A DNA stretch of 64,000 nucleotides from Bacteroidetes bacterium 43-93. GTDB lineage: Bacteria; Bacteroidota; Bacteroidia; Chitinophagales; Chitinophagaceae. The translations under genes were made by a program, and so were the position numbers. The notes beneath the pieces were generated by a model. The model had not been told where the DNA came from, searched no databases, and worked only from the letters and a program-made list of their open reading frames with translations. The stretch covers positions 118,704 through 182,703 of the forward strand of contig MKUO01000027.1 in assembly GCA_001897855.1 (NCBI GenBank), read 5' to 3'. Shown here piece by piece: positions 41,599 to 50,648 of the stretch. Every line of letters starts with the position of its first letter. Within the stretch, counting starts at the first letter, position 1.

Positions 41599-42036
41599 TC
41601 AGCGTTGCATAAAGAGTAGTGGATATGGTTTTCCAAAACCATCGTCCTCTGATCTTGATACTATTTTAAACCCGAAATGGTTATAGAATTGCACAGCCTG
41701 TTCATTTTGTTCATTCACCTCTACACGTTTCACTTTTTGCACGTCGATAGCATGGGTGATCAGCTGTTTGCCAACGCCCTTTCCAATAGCATCCGGGTGT
41801 AGAAACAACATCTCCAGGCTGTCTCCTGATACGCCAACAAAGCCAACTATATTATTTTCCGCATCTCTTGTAACGGTGATATCAGCGTCATCAAATATCT
41901 CATGTTCCACTATCATATTTTTGAAGAAGTCAATGTCTTCTTCTTTCAGAAAGTGGTGAGTTGCTCTCACCGAGGCTTCCCATACTTCCAGCAGTCGGCC
42001 ATGTTCATTTTTCATTGGGATGTCCAGTCGATACAT
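41599..42036 (-). CDS. GNAT-family N-acetyltransferase (YjaB-like)
   Basis: 145 aa. Starts MYRLDIPMKNEHGRLLEVWEASVRATHHFL, the opening of the YjaB/AAC(6')-like group; acetyl-CoA loop is HPDAIGKGVGKQLI and the end is FYNHFGFKIVSRSE with the aromatic residue conserved. It acetylates an unknown amine. It is followed by the second GNAT gene with a four-base gap. Promoter is in the 184-base divergent region with the GAF kinase. Confidence 0.88.
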   Translation of the reverse strand: MYRLDIPMKNEHGRLLEVWEASVRATHHFLKEEDIDFFKNMIVEHEIFDDADITVTRDAENNIVGFVGVSGDSLEMLFLHPDAIGKGVGKQLITHAIDVQKVKRVEVNEQNEQAVQFYNHFGFKIVSRSEDDGFGKPYPLLFMQR

Positions 42037-42181
42037 TAATGATTCTTTACAGATGCAAAAATGAATTATGCTAAGCTCCTGTATTGTCTTGGAGCAGACA
42101 AATCAAGTCAATGGTTCAAAAAAGATTTGCATGCTGTTTGTTAACGGTCACTATTTCGTAGCGCCCACCTCTTAAATTGTC

Positions 42182-42189
42182 TATATTTG
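42182..42189 (+). promoter_or_regulatory. Candidate -7 element of the GAF kinase gene
   Basis: TATATTTG matches TAnnTTTG, 31 bases before the ATG at 42221. No clear TTTG lies 19 bases upstream. Confidence 0.3.
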
Positions 42190-42220
42190 TCATAACAAGT
42201 CTTAACCTTAGTTTTCTGAA

Positions 42221-43492
42221 ATGGTTACCGCGGGTGTAGAAACCGGTTTATTAAGCATGGAGCTGTTGGTAAATACAGTGCAGCAGCTATCAATGGCCCG
42301 TGACCTGGAGTCTGTAATGCGCATTGTGCGTAAAGTAGCGCGGGAACTTACGGGCGCAGATGGCGCTACTTTTGTGCTCCGCGAAGATCAATTTTGCTTT
42401 TATGCAGATGAAGATGCTATAACTCCTTTATGGAAGGGTAGCAGGTTCCCGATAAATATATGTGTCAGCGGTTGGGCAATGCTCAACAAGAAGCCGGCAA
42501 TTATTGAAGATATCTATAATGATCCGCGTGTGCCGGTAGATGCGTATCGTCCTACTTTTGTTAAGAGTTTGCTCACCGTGCCCATCCGTACCATCGATCC
42601 TATTGGGTCCATCGGCTGTTATTGGGCCCACAAACGGATGCCTTCAAAAGAGGAAGTTTCTCTGCTGCAGGCGCTGGCAGACATCACTGCGGTTTCTATC
42701 GAAAATATCATGGTGCGTAATACGCTTGAGGAAAAGGTATTGGAACGCACGCGCGAACTTGCAGAATCGCTGGAGCGGGAAAAAATGCTCAGCGAGAAGA
42801 AGAGTACATTCCTGTCTGCTGCTTCACACGAATTTCGTACTCCGTTATCTACTATATTATCCAGCGTTTCACTGGCAGAGCAATATAAAGATGACGAGCA
42901 ACTGGAAAAACGACAGAAACATTTTGACCGCATCAAGTCTGCGGTGAAAGGACTGATGGATATTCAGAACGAATTTTTATCGGTCGACCAGTTGGAGCAA
43001 GGCAAGGTAGAAACAACGAAAGAAGTATTCAATATTGAAAAGTTTTTGCAGGAGGTTGCAGAAAGCCTCGATGGTCTGCGTAAAGCCGGGCAGCATTTTC
43101 GCTTTTCTCACGATGGTGGAAACATTGTAATGCTTGATAAGAAGATCTTACGAAATGTGATAGTCAATCTTTTGAGCAACGCCATCAAATATTCCAATAA
43201 GGATATTATTCTCAACTCTTCAGTATCTGATCATGAAATAAAGATCATGGTGAAAGATTCAGGTATCGGCATACCTAAAGAACAGCAGGCCAATGTTTTC
43301 GGGAAGTACTTCAGGGCTAGCAATGCGCGGGAAATAAAAGGTACTGGCCTGGGCCTGAATATTGTACGGCATTATGTAGATCTGCTGGAAGGAACTATTG
43401 CATTTGAGAGTGAAGAAAATGCAGGTACTACTTTCTCCATTTTTATCCCCGATCATCTCCATAAAACGGAAATTCCTTCATCGGCCTTATAG
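42221..43492 (+). CDS. GAF-domain histidine kinase (soluble)
   Basis: 423 aa, no TM segment. N-terminal GAF domain (about 20-165) with LTGADGATFVLRE and KSLLTVPIRTIDPIGSIG, a coiled coil (165-195), then HisKA with H203 (SAASHEFRTPLS) and the ATPase with NLLSNAIKYS, DSGIGI and GTGLGLNIV. It is a cytoplasmic kinase; the GAF domain may bind a small molecule or haem, but its cysteine pattern is not diagnostic. No cognate regulator is adjacent. The next gene is an SRPBCC protein 45 bases away on the same strand. Confidence 0.9.
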   Translation: MVTAGVETGLLSMELLVNTVQQLSMARDLESVMRIVRKVARELTGADGATFVLREDQFCFYADEDAITPLWKGSRFPINICVSGWAMLNKKPAIIEDIYNDPRVPVDAYRPTFVKSLLTVPIRTIDPIGSIGCYWAHKRMPSKEEVSLLQALADITAVSIENIMVRNTLEEKVLERTRELAESLEREKMLSEKKSTFLSAASHEFRTPLSTILSSVSLAEQYKDDEQLEKRQKHFDRIKSAVKGLMDIQNEFLSVDQLEQGKVETTKEVFNIEKFLQEVAESLDGLRKAGQHFRFSHDGGNIVMLDKKILRNVIVNLLSNAIKYSNKDIILNSSVSDHEIKIMVKDSGIGIPKEQQANVFGKYFRASNAREIKGTGLGLNIVRHYVDLLEGTIAFESEENAGTTFSIFIPDHLHKTEIPSSAL

Positions 43493-43536
43493 CGCGTAAC
43501 GCAACATATCCTAAATTGCAGGCTCAATATAAAGTT

Positions 43537-43989
43537 ATGAGCCAGAAGATCATCAGGAACGAAATTATCATTAATGCACCTACAGAGCGGGTTTGGAAAA
43601 CGCTTACGGATGCGGAAGAAACTAAGAAGTATATGTATGGCTGTGGTGCCATGTCAGACTGGGAACCCGGCAGCGCATTATTATGGAAAGGTATTTTCGA
43701 CGGGCAGGAATTAGTAGCTGTAAAAGGCATGGTTGTAGACATAGTGCCGGGTAGCTACCTGGCATATACCACATTCGATCCTAATAATACCGCTATAGCA
43801 GACATACCTGAAAACTATCTTACCGTTACCTATACGCTTTCAGAAGCTCCCGGTGGCACTTTGCTGGTAGTTACACAGGGCGATTATAGTGCTGTGGCCG
43901 AAGGCGATAAGAGATACAATGACGCCGTTAACGCGGGCGGGTGGAGCAGTATACTGTCTGAGATAAAAAAGGTGGCCGAGGAGGTTTAA
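43537..43989 (+). CDS. SRPBCC (START/AHSA1-like) protein
   Basis: 150 aa from the ATG at 43537. Has the AHSA1/START-like pattern: IIINAPTERVWKTLTDAEETKKYMYG near the N-terminus, a long hydrophobic cavity fold with WKGIFDGQEL, and the C-terminal amphipathic helix GWSSILSEIKKVAEEV. SRPBCC proteins bind hydrophobic ligands or act as Hsp90 cochaperones. No ligand is inferred. It is probably co-transcribed with the GAF kinase. Confidence 0.87.
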   Translation: MSQKIIRNEIIINAPTERVWKTLTDAEETKKYMYGCGAMSDWEPGSALLWKGIFDGQELVAVKGMVVDIVPGSYLAYTTFDPNNTAIADIPENYLTVTYTLSEAPGGTLLVVTQGDYSAVAEGDKRYNDAVNAGGWSSILSEIKKVAEEV

Positions 43990-44066
43990 GGTAGTTCTAC
44001 TTTTATTCTTTTAGTTAGCTGGCGCACGTAGCGGCCTATAGCCACTATTATCAATAGTGTGATCAT
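43986..44066 (-). CDS. Possible 26-aa membrane peptide
   Basis: ATG at 44066 to TAA at 43986, overlapping the SRPBCC stop on the other strand by four bases. The product has one hydrophobic helix (MITLLIIVAIGRYVRQL) and a basic end (TKRIKVELP). The motif IAIGRY resembles the start of small conserved membrane proteins in this phylum, so it may be a truncated relative. Evidence is weak. Confidence 0.25.
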   Translation of the reverse strand: MITLLIIVAIGRYVRQLTKRIKVELP

Positions 44067-44114
44067 TTTTTGTTTTGTTTGGATTTTATTTTATTACCTG
44101 AATGTTGTTATGTC

Positions 44115-44693
44115 TTAGAAGCGGGGAATATCAGGAAGGGTTTGCGTAGCCATGCAGGTAGCGATCAGCTGGTTCCATTTGTCCTGCTGTTCGTATTTTC
44201 TGCTATGGCTGGTTTGCTCGTCATAGGCTGATTGCACATTCCTTAACCTGATTGACAAAGTGCGGAATATACTGTCGGCCTGGTAAGCTATCTTGCCCGG
44301 TGTGTATTTAAAGGTATTCATCTCGCGGTTTATCTCCGCGGCAGCTATTCGGGCTATATTATAATGTGTTTGCTCGTGTTGCAATACATGCGCGCTTTCG
44401 TCTGCATTACAGGTGCTCAGGAATTTTTTATCAACCCAGGATCTGCCCGGCATAAAATAGCAGGTAGCATGAAATTTGGGTATCGTTCCGTCGCTGGCAA
44501 TGGTTACACTGTCCAGCTCTATTCTCGAGTGGGTAAGCGCAACGGATAATCCCGACGAGGCCGGCGCACCCTGGTAATCATCCCATGTAAGCGGGCGATC
44601 TTCAATTATTACTCTTTCGTCTTTGTGGGTAAAAGACATGCACATGGTGCATGCGGTAATCAGCAGCAACATCATTCTTCTCATACCATACAA
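44115..44693 (-). CDS. DUF922-like secreted protein with HExxH motif
   Basis: 192 aa with a hydrophobic N-terminal segment (MRRMMLLLITACTMCMS) that looks like a signal peptide; the lipobox-like CMS could allow lipidation. LTWDDYQG is the usual DUF922 opening, and H106-E107-Q-T-H110 (LQHEQTHYNIARI) gives the zinc-peptidase HExxH motif. DUF922 proteins are predicted metalloproteases. The rest is helical. Its gene is alone between convergent and divergent neighbours. Confidence 0.75.
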   Translation of the reverse strand: MYGMRRMMLLLITACTMCMSFTHKDERVIIEDRPLTWDDYQGAPASSGLSVALTHSRIELDSVTIASDGTIPKFHATCYFMPGRSWVDKKFLSTCNADESAHVLQHEQTHYNIARIAAAEINREMNTFKYTPGKIAYQADSIFRTLSIRLRNVQSAYDEQTSHSRKYEQQDKWNQLIATCMATQTLPDIPRF

Positions 44694-44813
44694 ATATAAT
44701 AATCTATCTATTAAAAAACTGTTAACTGAGCAAGATCACCAATTGGGTCAATATCAAGCTCCGCGCTGACCTTAATCAGTGATTATTGGCCGGTTTTGTG
44801 TTTGCTTTGCTAT

Positions 44814-45629
44814 ATGTCAACCAATGAAACAAAATCAGCTAAGCTGGCATTTATAGCCGGCGCCACCGGCGGGATGGGCTCACAGTTTGCTAAACAATTG
44901 GCTTCCAGGCAGTACGACTTGCTACTGGCAGATATGGACCTGCAAAAGTTGCGCGGCTTTGCCGCTACCATCGAAGAAGAATACCAGGTGAGCATCAACT
45001 GTGTGGAGGCTAATCTCACAGATGAAGCCTCCATTGCTAAGCTGGCTGTGCTGCTGGCTACCTATGATAAAATAGACATGTTCGTCTATGCTGCCGGCTA
45101 TGGCGAGAAGCGTTTGTTTAAAGATGAAACATCGCAGTTCTCCATGAGTATGATCAGCATACATGTACTGGCTGCGGTGCAATTGATACATGCGGTGCTG
45201 CCGGCCATGCTGCAACGTAAAACCGGTAATATCATTGTGCTCTCCTCATTGGCATCCTTTATCCCTGCGCCAGGTAGTAGTATCTATTCTGCTTCCAAAG
45301 CATTTCTCAATGTATTCCTGGAGTCTCTCCACATGGAGGTGCGTAGAGAAGGTGTCCATGTTCAAAGTCTTTGCCCCGGATTAACACATACAGGATTTCA
45401 CAGTCAGCAAGACATATCGCGATTTGAGGGCATAGACGGCATAGACCTTTGGATGGAAGCAGACGAAGTAATAAAGACGTCGCTGGATCGTATAGGTAAT
45501 GGTACGGTTGTGTGCATACCGGGCTGGGTAAATAAGACCATCAAACATGCAATACCTGCGGTGCCGCGCAAAAGCTATTATGCACTGGCAGAAAGATTTG
45601 CAGAGGTGAATGAAGAAAAAGATCAATAA
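44814..45629 (+). CDS. SDR-family NAD(P)-dependent oxidoreductase
   Basis: 271 aa from the ATG at 44814; a TTG at 44796 is also in frame. Rossmann motif GATGGMGSQ near the N-terminus, catalytic Ser in LSSLASF and the YxxxK in YSASKAF. The C-terminal part (VCIPGWVNKTIKHAIPAVPRKSYYALA) fits the DltE/YqjQ type of classical SDR that acts on lipid-like or fatty substrates. Substrate not assigned. A terminator lies between this gene and the convergent M16 peptidase. Confidence 0.9.
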   Translation: MSTNETKSAKLAFIAGATGGMGSQFAKQLASRQYDLLLADMDLQKLRGFAATIEEEYQVSINCVEANLTDEASIAKLAVLLATYDKIDMFVYAAGYGEKRLFKDETSQFSMSMISIHVLAAVQLIHAVLPAMLQRKTGNIIVLSSLASFIPAPGSSIYSASKAFLNVFLESLHMEVRREGVHVQSLCPGLTHTGFHSQQDISRFEGIDGIDLWMEADEVIKTSLDRIGNGTVVCIPGWVNKTIKHAIPAVPRKSYYALAERFAEVNEEKDQ

Positions 45630-45650
45630 ACGCTCCCTTTTGTCAATAAA

Positions 45651-45684
45651 TAAAAAAGGAGCGGTTACCGGCCGCTCCTTTAAA
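45651..45684. terminator. Bidirectional terminator between SDR and M16 genes
   Basis: AAAGGAGCGG (45655-45664), loop TTACCGG, CCGCTCCTTT (45672-45681); flanks are A- and T-rich on both sides. Confidence 0.8.
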
Positions 45685-45701
45685 GTGTGATTTGATGTCC
45701 G

Positions 45702-48449
45702 TTACTCTTTCTTAGTAAAATCACCGGCGTATATCAGTACCATCTTATCAGGGTTGATATACTTCTTCATTACATCATTGATATCTTTTACATTCAGCGT
45801 TTTTGCCTTGGCTTCCATATTGCTGAAGAAGGTCAGGTCTTTGCCATTATACATATAGCTGTTGAGGATAGACACCAGTGAGTTGTTGTCATCCAGCGTA
45901 AGCTTTCTTTGCTGCAGCCAGCTTTGCAGAGATGCCTTCCATTCTTCATCGGTAAAGCCTTTTGCCAGTGCTTTCTTTATTTCTTCATCAAGCGCGGTAT
46001 TCAATTTGTCCTTGTAGATAGGATTGAATATCGCGTACACGCCCCATGCCCCCGATGGGTATTTGTATTCTGCGCTATAGTAAGAGCCTGCACCGTAACT
46101 CATACCTTCTGATTCCCTTAATCTTTGTGGGATGCGGGAAGACAGGAAGGCACCGCCGCCCAGCATTTCATTGGCCATCGTAAGCGGAATGAAATCTGGA
46201 TCTTTCTGCGTCAGGTTAACATTGATAGCACCCTGCAGCATAGCGTTGGTCTTGTCATTGATCTGCACTACTTCTGTACCACCTTTAATATCAAAGTATT
46301 TCTCTTCAATATCGGTGAACGGAGTTTTTGCATTCCAGTTGCTGTACGATTTGCTCAGTTCATTCCTTACATCATTAACATCCAGTCCGCCAACAAAGCT
46401 TCCATAAGCACTGCCGGCACCGTAGAAATCATTATAGAATGCTTTGATATCATCTAATGTCACATTCTTGATAGCTTCCAGTTGTTCTTCTGATGTTTGC
46501 GGGTAATAAGGATGCGATTTCGGATACAGGTTCGTGCGTTTTTGCAGCCTTTCTCCTGCTACACTGCTGGGGTCAGACATGCTCGATTCCAGGTCGGCTT
46601 TGGCATCCAGTATCAGCTTGTCAAACTCCTTGGCGTCGAAGGAAGGATGCAACAGCATGTCCTGCAGCAGGTCCATCGCTTTGCTGAAATGTTCTTTATC
46701 TGTATTAACGATTGCATACAGCGTGTTGGTAGACCCGTAGAAATATACGCTTGTCTTATTCTTATCCAGCTCGTCAGCAATATCCTTGCGCGATCTTGTT
46801 TTGGTACCGTATTTCAGCATCCTCGATGTTAGGTAAGCAATCGTATTCTTACCAGTCAGCGATTTTTCATTGCCCATTTTAAACATAATGGTGCCGAATA
46901 TCTTATCGCCTTTGGCGGGTTTATGCAGTATGGCATATTTCATCCCGTTAGACAATTGTCCGTAAACGGTCTTTGCTTTGATATTCTCTATGGTAGGGTC
47001 AAATGTTTCCGTCATTTCCTTTACTTCCTTTCCTTTATAGTCGCCGGTCAGTGCAGCGATATCAGGAGTCGTTCCCACCTTCACCCTTTCAGGCGTCTTG
47101 TCGGGTGTAAACTCACCCCATGTGCGGTTGCTCGCCTTGTAGTATTTTTTTGCTGCATTTACATCAGCCAGTGTCAGGTTTTCGATCCTGTCGCGGTTGA
47201 TGAACCATAGTTTGTAGCTGCCGGTACCAATAACATTGGCCAGGTTTACACCAAAGTAGATCGTGTTATTATACAGGTTCTCCATGTTTTTGGTTAGTGC
47301 ATTTTTCGCCCTGTCCAGTTGTTCCTGTGTAATGGTCATTGTATCCAGCGCATCCATAGTTTTTAGTAGCGTACGGCGCGCGTCCTTCAAGCTTTTATCG
47401 TTGGGTACTTCTACGCTGTAGTAGCTAAAACCGGGATCATGCAGCGCCATGCTGTATCCATATACTTTTGTCGCCTTTTTAGTTTCTACCAGCGATTTAT
47501 ATAATATGCCCGATGGCTCATTGGTCAGGATGGAGATAAGTGCCTGGTTAGCAGCATAATCTTTATCGGCAAAGCATGGAGTGTGGTAGCCCATGCCTAT
47601 ATATTGTATATCACCATTGCGGCGCAGCTGTACTGTGCGTTCGCCATCTTGTTGTGGTTCCACCGTATAGTCGGGCTGCAATACGCGTGTAGGCTTGGGT
47701 ATCACGCTAAAATATTGGTTGATCCATTGCAGGGTCTTTTCTTTATCAAATTTACCCGCTACTATCAGCGTTGCGTTATCGGGCTGGTAGTATTTCTGAT
47801 AGAAAACTTTCAGGTTAGATGCGGGTACTTTTTCAATATCTTCCTTGCTGCCTATGGTAGATTTACCGTAGTTATGCCACAGGTACATGGTAGAAAGAAT
47901 ACGCTCCTCCAGTATCTGGTCAGGGTAGTTTTCTCCTGATTCAAACTCGTTACGTACTACAGAAAATTCCTTTGCAAGGTCTTCAGCAGATATCCTCGAA
48001 TTAACCATACGGTCTGCTTCCATATCCAGCGCCCATTTCAGGTTGTCGTCGGTGGCGGGCAGTATCTCGTAATAGTTGGTACGGTCGTACCAGGTAGTAC
48101 CATTTGCTTCCGCACCTTTATCGGCGATTGCCTTTTTGATCTCCTTTATTCTCTGGGTTCCTTTAAAGAGCATATGTTCCAGCAAGTGGGCCATGCCGGT
48201 TTCGCCATAACCTTCCTGTCTCGATCCCACATTGTACACAATGTTTACCAGCACATTGTTTTGTGTGGCATCCGGTATCAGCAGTATTTTTAAGCCGTTG
48301 TTAAGTTTATACTCGTTGATGTTCTCAACGCGTGTCACAAAGGTAGGTCCGGTGGTGGCCGTTTTTTTGGCCGCGACGTTCGTCTTTTTTGCTTGCCCGT
48401 AGGACAATACACTACTACCAAGCAGTAGTGCAAGCAGGATGTGTCTCAT
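45702..48449 (-). CDS. M16-family zinc metallopeptidase
   Basis: 915 aa with a signal peptide (MRHILLALLLGSSVLSYGQ). Two M16 halves are visible; the active one has the inverted zinc motif H88-L-L-E91-H92 (AHLLEHMLFKG) with the third ligand E168 (VVRNEFESGEN). The second half lacks the motif and helps form the clam-shell chamber that degrades short peptides, as in insulinase and pitrilysin. Export to the periplasm or outer membrane is likely. Length is that of a full double-domain enzyme. Confidence 0.94.
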   Translation of the reverse strand: MRHILLALLLGSSVLSYGQAKKTNVAAKKTATTGPTFVTRVENINEYKLNNGLKILLIPDATQNNVLVNIVYNVGSRQEGYGETGMAHLLEHMLFKGTQRIKEIKKAIADKGAEANGTTWYDRTNYYEILPATDDNLKWALDMEADRMVNSRISAEDLAKEFSVVRNEFESGENYPDQILEERILSTMYLWHNYGKSTIGSKEDIEKVPASNLKVFYQKYYQPDNATLIVAGKFDKEKTLQWINQYFSVIPKPTRVLQPDYTVEPQQDGERTVQLRRNGDIQYIGMGYHTPCFADKDYAANQALISILTNEPSGILYKSLVETKKATKVYGYSMALHDPGFSYYSVEVPNDKSLKDARRTLLKTMDALDTMTITQEQLDRAKNALTKNMENLYNNTIYFGVNLANVIGTGSYKLWFINRDRIENLTLADVNAAKKYYKASNRTWGEFTPDKTPERVKVGTTPDIAALTGDYKGKEVKEMTETFDPTIENIKAKTVYGQLSNGMKYAILHKPAKGDKIFGTIMFKMGNEKSLTGKNTIAYLTSRMLKYGTKTRSRKDIADELDKNKTSVYFYGSTNTLYAIVNTDKEHFSKAMDLLQDMLLHPSFDAKEFDKLILDAKADLESSMSDPSSVAGERLQKRTNLYPKSHPYYPQTSEEQLEAIKNVTLDDIKAFYNDFYGAGSAYGSFVGGLDVNDVRNELSKSYSNWNAKTPFTDIEEKYFDIKGGTEVVQINDKTNAMLQGAINVNLTQKDPDFIPLTMANEMLGGGAFLSSRIPQRLRESEGMSYGAGSYYSAEYKYPSGAWGVYAIFNPIYKDKLNTALDEEIKKALAKGFTDEEWKASLQSWLQQRKLTLDDNNSLVSILNSYMYNGKDLTFFSNMEAKAKTLNVKDINDVMKKYINPDKMVLIYAGDFTKKE

Positions 48450-48580
48450 AAAGGAAAGTATTTTGGGATTATAAATATAATATCCTCTTAACGCATCTGC
48501 AAGCGTTTGGCAGGCGCCCGAATGTTAAATAATTCAGAAACCCCGCTAAGCTTGATATATTTGAGGTGTAAACGATTCTG

Positions 48581-49057
48581 ATGAATTATACTGTTACCAG
48601 CGATCACAACAGGCACTTCGCATTGCTATATGATGAAAACGTATTGGGCACACTCGATTACAGTGGCACATTCAAGGTAGGCGTTACGCTTACCATTGGC
48701 GGCGATGAATATAGGCTGGGTCCTCATGATATATGGGCAACATCTTACCACGTGGTCAATGGCAGTGATGTGATTGCAGACTTAAAATTAAGCTGGGGCG
48801 GCAGTCATGTAATAGAGCTGGGCGGGACGAAATATCGCTTCAGCGCAGATTTCTGGAACCGCATATATACTTTATATAGTAGTGACGAACAGCAAATGGC
48901 GGTCATGAACGGAGAGTTCAACTGGTCGTCACTCAGTCTTCGCTATAATATAGAAACAAACGATTATTACCCGGAGGCTAACAATGTATTACTCTTGCTG
49001 ATCTTAATATATTGTTGCAACCACATGAAGCGGCACATAGCTACAGAACCTGTGTAA
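48581..49057 (+). CDS. Hypothetical protein, beta-rich, C-terminal hydrophobic segment
   Basis: 158 aa with no N-terminal signal. The first 125 residues are beta-rich with repeated short strands (GTLDYSGTFKVGVTLTIGGDEYRLG; HVIELGGTKYRF), like a tubby/LURP-type or a lipocalin-like barrel. A hydrophobic stretch near the C-terminus (NNVLLLLILIYCCN) may be a tail anchor. I do not recognise a named family. Followed by a lipoprotein gene 55 bases on. Confidence 0.6.
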   Translation: MNYTVTSDHNRHFALLYDENVLGTLDYSGTFKVGVTLTIGGDEYRLGPHDIWATSYHVVNGSDVIADLKLSWGGSHVIELGGTKYRFSADFWNRIYTLYSSDEQQMAVMNGEFNWSSLSLRYNIETNDYYPEANNVLLLLILIYCCNHMKRHIATEPV

Positions 49058-49112
49058 TACAATTATTGATTGGCATCGTTTATGCAATACTAACTACAGA
49101 TAAATTGATCTA

Positions 49113-49565
49113 ATGCGCAAAATAGCAGTACTCTCTATAATTTTTATTGCCTTCGCTTCCTGTCATGCAGCGAAGATCACTAGAATACCGGATGGCCCTC
49201 CAGTAGCTGAGAAGATTCCGGAAGCAACAGAAGATAAGAAGGATCCCAACATACCCGATATACAATACAAGGTGATGGGTACCTGGCGCCTAGTTTCTAC
49301 AACAGGCGGATTTGCTGGAAAGACGATCACCGACTACAAAGATTATTATTACACCTTTACCGCCGATTCTTTTTTTGTAGAGAAGCCCGGGAGCATGCAG
49401 AAGGATAAGTACGATTGGGAAATAGTAAAGGATATACATACCGGTAAGGAAACCTACCAGATGACGGGCCTGAATCTCATTTTTACGCCCGAAGGTAATG
49501 ATACACTGCACGCAGATATGAATGCCTATGATGGCTATTCTTACCTGCTGGTCCGACGGAAGTGA
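49113..49565 (+). CDS. Lipocalin-like lipoprotein
   Basis: 150 aa. The signal peptide ends in a lipobox (IAFASC), C17 being the modified residue. The mature part has an acidic, proline-rich linker and then a lipocalin-like beta domain (MGTWRLVSTTGGF, YKDYYYTFTADSFF, NLIFTPEGNDTLHADM). Ligand unknown. Together with the preceding protein and the next T9SS cargo it forms a run of envelope-facing genes on the plus strand. Confidence 0.7.
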   Translation: MRKIAVLSIIFIAFASCHAAKITRIPDGPPVAEKIPEATEDKKDPNIPDIQYKVMGTWRLVSTTGGFAGKTITDYKDYYYTFTADSFFVEKPGSMQKDKYDWEIVKDIHTGKETYQMTGLNLIFTPEGNDTLHADMNAYDGYSYLLVRRK

Positions 49566-49639
49566 TCTGTTTTGGGAGACATATCCCAACTTTTCATATT
49601 TGGTGACGGTCTATATGGCTGCACCAAATACCATCCCCA

Positions 49640-50521
49640 ATGAAAAGTCTGTTATTCTTTTTAATGTTCCTGCTCCTGCAGCACTTCGGTTCTACAGCGC
49701 AGTGCAACCCTCCGGCCGGGCTGGCTACAACATTCGTCAGTTGCGATAGCGTAAAATTCAAGTGGACAGCAACAGGGAGCGGCAAGTTCTATGATTATTG
49801 CGTAGACCAGGTAATGGCTACCCCACCAGCGCAATTCCCGCTTACGGTTACGGGTTCGCCCGCTGTAGGCCAATGGGGTGGGCTGCACTCCAGCGATGTA
49901 TTTTATATACACATGCGTACCAATTGTGCCGGCGTTTACTCTTCATGGGAAACTATATCCTTTAATACACCACGCTGCGAAGCGCCTCGTACCATCACTA
50001 TCACACCCAGTACTTCTAAAGTGCTGGTAAAATGGAATATGGGCTGCGCCAAAGAATTTGAATATGTATTGGACATGAGCCCGTACAACCCGGGCACATC
50101 CGGCACTGTAGTGCAGGACGATTCCGTAGTGCTTACAGGTCTAACGCCTAAAACGCAATATTTTATTCACATACGCAGCAAATGCGATTCTCTTGGTTTC
50201 CCGGTTTATTCGCCCTGGACAGCAGGTAAGCCTGTTGCATTGGCATCGTCCGGTACCGGCATAGCAATGAACTCACTTGATGCCAAAGAAATCTCTGTTT
50301 ATCCTAACCCCGTAAACGATATGCTTCATATAGATGTGCTGTCAGCAACTGTTCCCATAGGTATGCTTGAGTTATGCACTATAGACGGCCGGATATTACG
50401 GCATCAGGACAAGATTGAACGTTCTAACATCATAGATACGAAAGCATTGAGCTCCGGGTTATACTTCCTTCGCTATTACAATGGGCAGACGATGCAGGTC
50501 ATAAAACTGATCCGGCAATAA
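49640..50521 (+). CDS. Secreted fibronectin-III-like protein with T9SS sorting domain
   Basis: 293 aa with a signal peptide (MKSLLFFLMFLLLQHFGSTAQ). Two fibronectin-III-like domains follow, each with a cysteine pair (CDSVKFKWTATG, FYIHMRTNCAG; APRTITITPSTSKVLVKWNMGC, YFIHIRSKCD), then a type-A T9SS sorting domain (VYPNPVNDMLHIDV, ending QVIKLIRQ). It is probably an adhesive or binding surface protein. The third T9SS cargo in this window. Confidence 0.82.
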   Translation: MKSLLFFLMFLLLQHFGSTAQCNPPAGLATTFVSCDSVKFKWTATGSGKFYDYCVDQVMATPPAQFPLTVTGSPAVGQWGGLHSSDVFYIHMRTNCAGVYSSWETISFNTPRCEAPRTITITPSTSKVLVKWNMGCAKEFEYVLDMSPYNPGTSGTVVQDDSVVLTGLTPKTQYFIHIRSKCDSLGFPVYSPWTAGKPVALASSGTGIAMNSLDAKEISVYPNPVNDMLHIDVLSATVPIGMLELCTIDGRILRHQDKIERSNIIDTKALSSGLYFLRYYNGQTMQVIKLIRQ

Positions 50522-50648
50522 CAGGACCATTGTGCTTTTATAATGGTAATCCCGTCTGGGTACGGTTTTTTAACTGTGATTGCAGTGTGATGATAGGAGC
50601 CCCCACAATGCGGGTTTGTTAGATTTTTTAGCACAGACTTTTTGCCAG

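Noticed and set aside
48581..49057. T9SS or lipoprotein signal for the 158-aa protein
   Set aside because: No N-terminal signal peptide and no sorting domain; only a late hydrophobic stretch is seen.
50580..50648. Extended start of the GH15 protein
   Set aside because: The family begins with the segment after the ATG at 50649; the extra 23 residues have no match.
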